From Bacillota bacterium (GTDB lineage Bacteria > Armatimonadota > Hebobacteria > Hebobacterales > Hebobacteraceae), in contig DAOVEW010000073.1 of assembly GCA_030668755.1 (NCBI GenBank), positions 1 through 6,326 of the forward strand: a stretch of 6,326 nucleotides of DNA, read 5' to 3'. The number at the start of each line of letters is the position of its first letter. Position 1 is the stretch's first letter. Under the pieces are notes generated by a model. The model saw only the letters and a list, made by a program, of their open reading frames with translations. It was not told the origin of the DNA and searched no databases. Both the position numbers and the translations under genes were made by a program. Positions 4,480-6,326 of this stretch are shown in pieces.

Positions 4480-6326
4480 CTATCCGCCGCGCAGGTACTT
4501 GCGCTTGGTCTTCTTGCGGCCCTGGCTGACTTTACGCTCGTCGAACACCCAGACATCGGAGTTGGCCGGCCGCTGGTAGAAGCAGTGGTAGGATGCCAGG
4601 TTAGAGGCCACGACGCGGCGGGTGGTGCGGCGGGCGACGTTGACCTCCGCCCAGACGGTCATGAACGGGGCGCCCTTCTCGTGGTCGGCGAGGACGCTCT
4701 GCATGATCTGGAGCACGGACCAGCCCTGCTTGGAGGCCTTTCTCCTGACGCTGTTTATCCGCCTGATCCGCTCATCGGTGAGAGCGACGTAGGGGTCGGG
4801 CTCTTCCTCGCAGGAGACCGTGAACTCATCGGGGACAGAGCCGGGTGTGATAACGAAGATGGCGCCAGGGTACAGCTTGCGCGCGGCGTACCAGTCGCTC
4901 ATCTCGTAGAGGAGCGAGGTGGTGTAGCTGAGCCAGACAGGATAGGACTTGCCGGTCTCCTTGTCGATGAAGGTGGCGCAGACCAGATCGGACTCCGAGG
5001 GATAGAAACGGCGGTCGCAGACGCGCACTTTGAGGGTGCCGGCCTTCCAGTGGTCGTAGAGCAGGATATGGCGCAGCTCGTCGGTGGGCTGCTGCTCGGG
5101 GCTGATATCTATCTCGGGCTCCTCCCCGAAGTCCTCGTAGCGAGGGTCGTGGACCCATGAGACGAGGACGGGCTCGATGCCTTCGTCCTCGAGCTCGGAG
5201 TCGGCCTCATCTTCACGGGGCACGATGGGGACCGGGAGCAGGGCGTTCGGGACCTTGTCTGTGTGCTTGGGCATCATGCCGGGCAGACCCCAGGTCTGGC
5301 TGCCGACGCGGACGAAGCGGGAGTCGAGGCTCATGGCGCTCATCAGCGCGTCGACGGCCTCCTGGAAGCGCCTGGATGCCGAGCTATACTCGAAGATGTT
5401 CTCTGCGAGGACGCGAGCGGACTGAGGCTTCTTACGGCGGCGCAGGTATTTGAAGACCTCCTCCACGTCGGTGGGCGTAATGATAATGGGGCCCTCGGCC
5501 TCCTCTTCCTCGGCCCACTCGGCCTCGTGCTCTTTCTCCGCGCGGCGGGAGAGGCGCTTGAGCTCCTTGTGGTAATCGGGGACAAACTCTTGCAGGCCCC
5601 AGACGAGGCCGGAGAGCATGAGCAGGCGCTGGTCCTGTCGGCATTCCTGGATGAACGCGACTGGATCGAGGTCGCCCTTGGACAGCCGCCATACGGCATA
5701 GCTGAGGACCTTGTTGGCGACCGGCCGGCCGACCTTTCGTATGAGCTTGAAGGCGATCTCGACGGGCGGCTGATCTGTGCTCATGCGGGTGTCGAGCAGC
5801 TCATCGGCGAGGGGACGGACCTCCTCGGTTTCCAGGAAGAAGTTGTGAAGGAAGCATTTCTCGGGGTCGTCGTGCGAGGTGTCCAGCAGCCATTCGCGCA
5901 GGCACCACATGCCGTCGGGTGTCTGCCAGTACTTGGGGTGGCTCTGGAGAGTCTGGATCAGCAGGTCGTCAAAGAACTCGACGGGCCGGCGCTGGACGAG
6001 GGCCATCTCGTTGTGGATGGTGCGCAGGAGCGTGGGCTTTCCGTAGGAACGCAGGGTGTACTCGACGGCGCCCTCGAAGGGTAGATGGATCGCGGTGCGG
6101 AGCGCGAGGTTCAAGCGGCGGTCCTCCATGTCGAAGCGGTCGCTGTAGTAGAGAGTCTTTCGGACGAACTTGGGGTGGACCGGCACGATGTGCTCGAGTT
6201 CGCCGGCGATGTCCCTGGACTTAGCGGCCTGGCCGGTGTTGAGCATGATTTCGAAGATGAGGTCCTCGAAGTACCGGATCGTGAGCGGCGTGCGCTCTTT
6301 GTCGGCCGCTTTCTTGGTCTTCTTGG
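4480..6326 (-). CDS. Multi-winged-helix protein, 5' end outside window
   Basis: The frame is open to the right edge, so the start lies beyond base 6326; 614 residues are visible and the ATG at 6246 is internal. I know no named family for the whole. Numbering from that Met, about five modules of 60-65 residues share a pattern of helices ending in a beta-hairpin with a late Trp/Leu: up to 45 (SDRFDMEDRRLNL), 57-122 (KYWQTPDGMWCL), 162-219 (RLLMLSGLVWGL), 258-322 (RFVRVGSQTWGL) and 508-570 (HCFYQRPANSDVWVFDE). The fourth resembles the HARE-HTH winged helix of RNA polymerase delta subunits. Acidic linkers lie at 237-252 and 344-390, and a separate alpha/beta segment at 391-480. Both visible ends are Lys-rich (KKTKKAADK; GRKKTKRKY), suiting nucleic-acid binding. 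A role in transcription or RNA/DNA binding is inferred; co-transcription with gltX hints at housekeeping. Confidence 0.85.
   Translation of the reverse strand, partial: KKTKKAADKERTPLTIRYFEDLIFEIMLNTGQAAKSRDIAGELEHIVPVHPKFVRKTLYYSDRFDMEDRRLNLALRTAIHLPFEGAVEYTLRSYGKPTLLRTIHNEMALVQRRPVEFFDDLLIQTLQSHPKYWQTPDGMWCLREWLLDTSHDDPEKCFLHNFFLETEEVRPLADELLDTRMSTDQPPVEIAFKLIRKVGRPVANKVLSYAVWRLSKGDLDPVAFIQECRQDQRLLMLSGLVWGLQEFVPDYHKELKRLSRRAEKEHEAEWAEEEEAEGPIIITPTDVEEVFKYLRRRKKPQSARVLAENIFEYSSASRRFQEAVDALMSAMSLDSRFVRVGSQTWGLPGMMPKHTDKVPNALLPVPIVPREDEADSELEDEGIEPVLVSWVHDPRYEDFGEEPEIDISPEQQPTDELRHILLYDHWKAGTLKVRVCDRRFYPSESDLVCATFIDKETGKSYPVWLSYTTSLLYEMSDWYAARKLYPGAIFVITPGSVPDEFTVSCEEEPDPYVALTDERIRRINSVRRKASKQGWSVLQIMQSVLADHEKGAPFMTVWAEVNVARRTTRRVVASNLASYHCFYQRPANSDVWVFDERKVSQGRKKTKRKYLRGG

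Noticed and set aside
4411..6084. Long + strand frames (4411-5160 and 5263-6084) opposite the winged-helix gene
   Set aside because: Their Glu/Val/Gly/Ala-rich composition follows from reading the opposite strand of the real gene. No motifs or start signals are present.

Overview
This is a high-GC bacterial window in which every convincing gene lies on the minus strand, so it reads from right to left. The core-gene end (gltX and its upstream partner) is compact. The left 2.9 kb is an accessory region with small genes, a toxin-antitoxin pair and repeat-rich spacers. The organism cannot be fixed from the sequence. The dense short hairpins with 3-nt loops and the 'GAGATTCTTCG ... CAGAATGACA' spacer motif recall uncultured high-GC phyla such as Armatimonadota or Chloroflexota, but that is an impression from memory, not a result.

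Layout, in transcription order. (1) 6326-4480: a large protein, cut by the window edge, built from about five winged-helix-like modules. (2) 4464-2998: gltX, glutamyl-tRNA synthetase, 15 nt downstream and probably co-transcribed. (3) 2997-2879: a spacer with weak hairpins and a canonical G-quadruplex motif. (4) 2881-2367: a hicB-hicA toxin-antitoxin operon with an extended -10 promoter. (5) 2366-1909: a gene-free spacer with five trinucleotide-loop hairpins and a 25-bp direct repeat. (6) 1908-129: a second, leftward operon of short genes behind a good promoter (TTGATA, 17 nt, TATACT). It encodes a 60-aa protein, a 113-aa single-pass membrane protein, a 29-aa peptide, a cytoplasmic trypsin-like serine protease with an intact triad, and a 92-aa ORF coupled to the protease by an ATGA overlap. 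(7) 1-128: an AT-rich patch without a supported gene.

The most interesting part is the second operon. The 29-aa peptide and the 92-aa ORF begin with two diverged copies of the same 13-codon start, sharing DQPIINDP, and they bracket the protease. All differences inside DQPIINDP are synonymous, so both copies were kept as protein. From memory, DQPIINDPYREPTR resembles the N-terminus of large type III-restriction-like DEAD/DEAH helicases. The 60-aa protein (ending IAVKVIDFRGNEVVRVV...) resembles the C-terminal tail of the DNA methyltransferases that partner them, and a small TM protein between the two genes fits that kind of locus. The region therefore looks either like a collapsed restriction-modification locus into which a protease was placed, or like a compact membrane-peptide-protease system derived from one. 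Intact promoter and ribosome-binding sites argue that it is still expressed. Next to a hicBA pair, this has the character of a small defence or mobile island beside a housekeeping operon.
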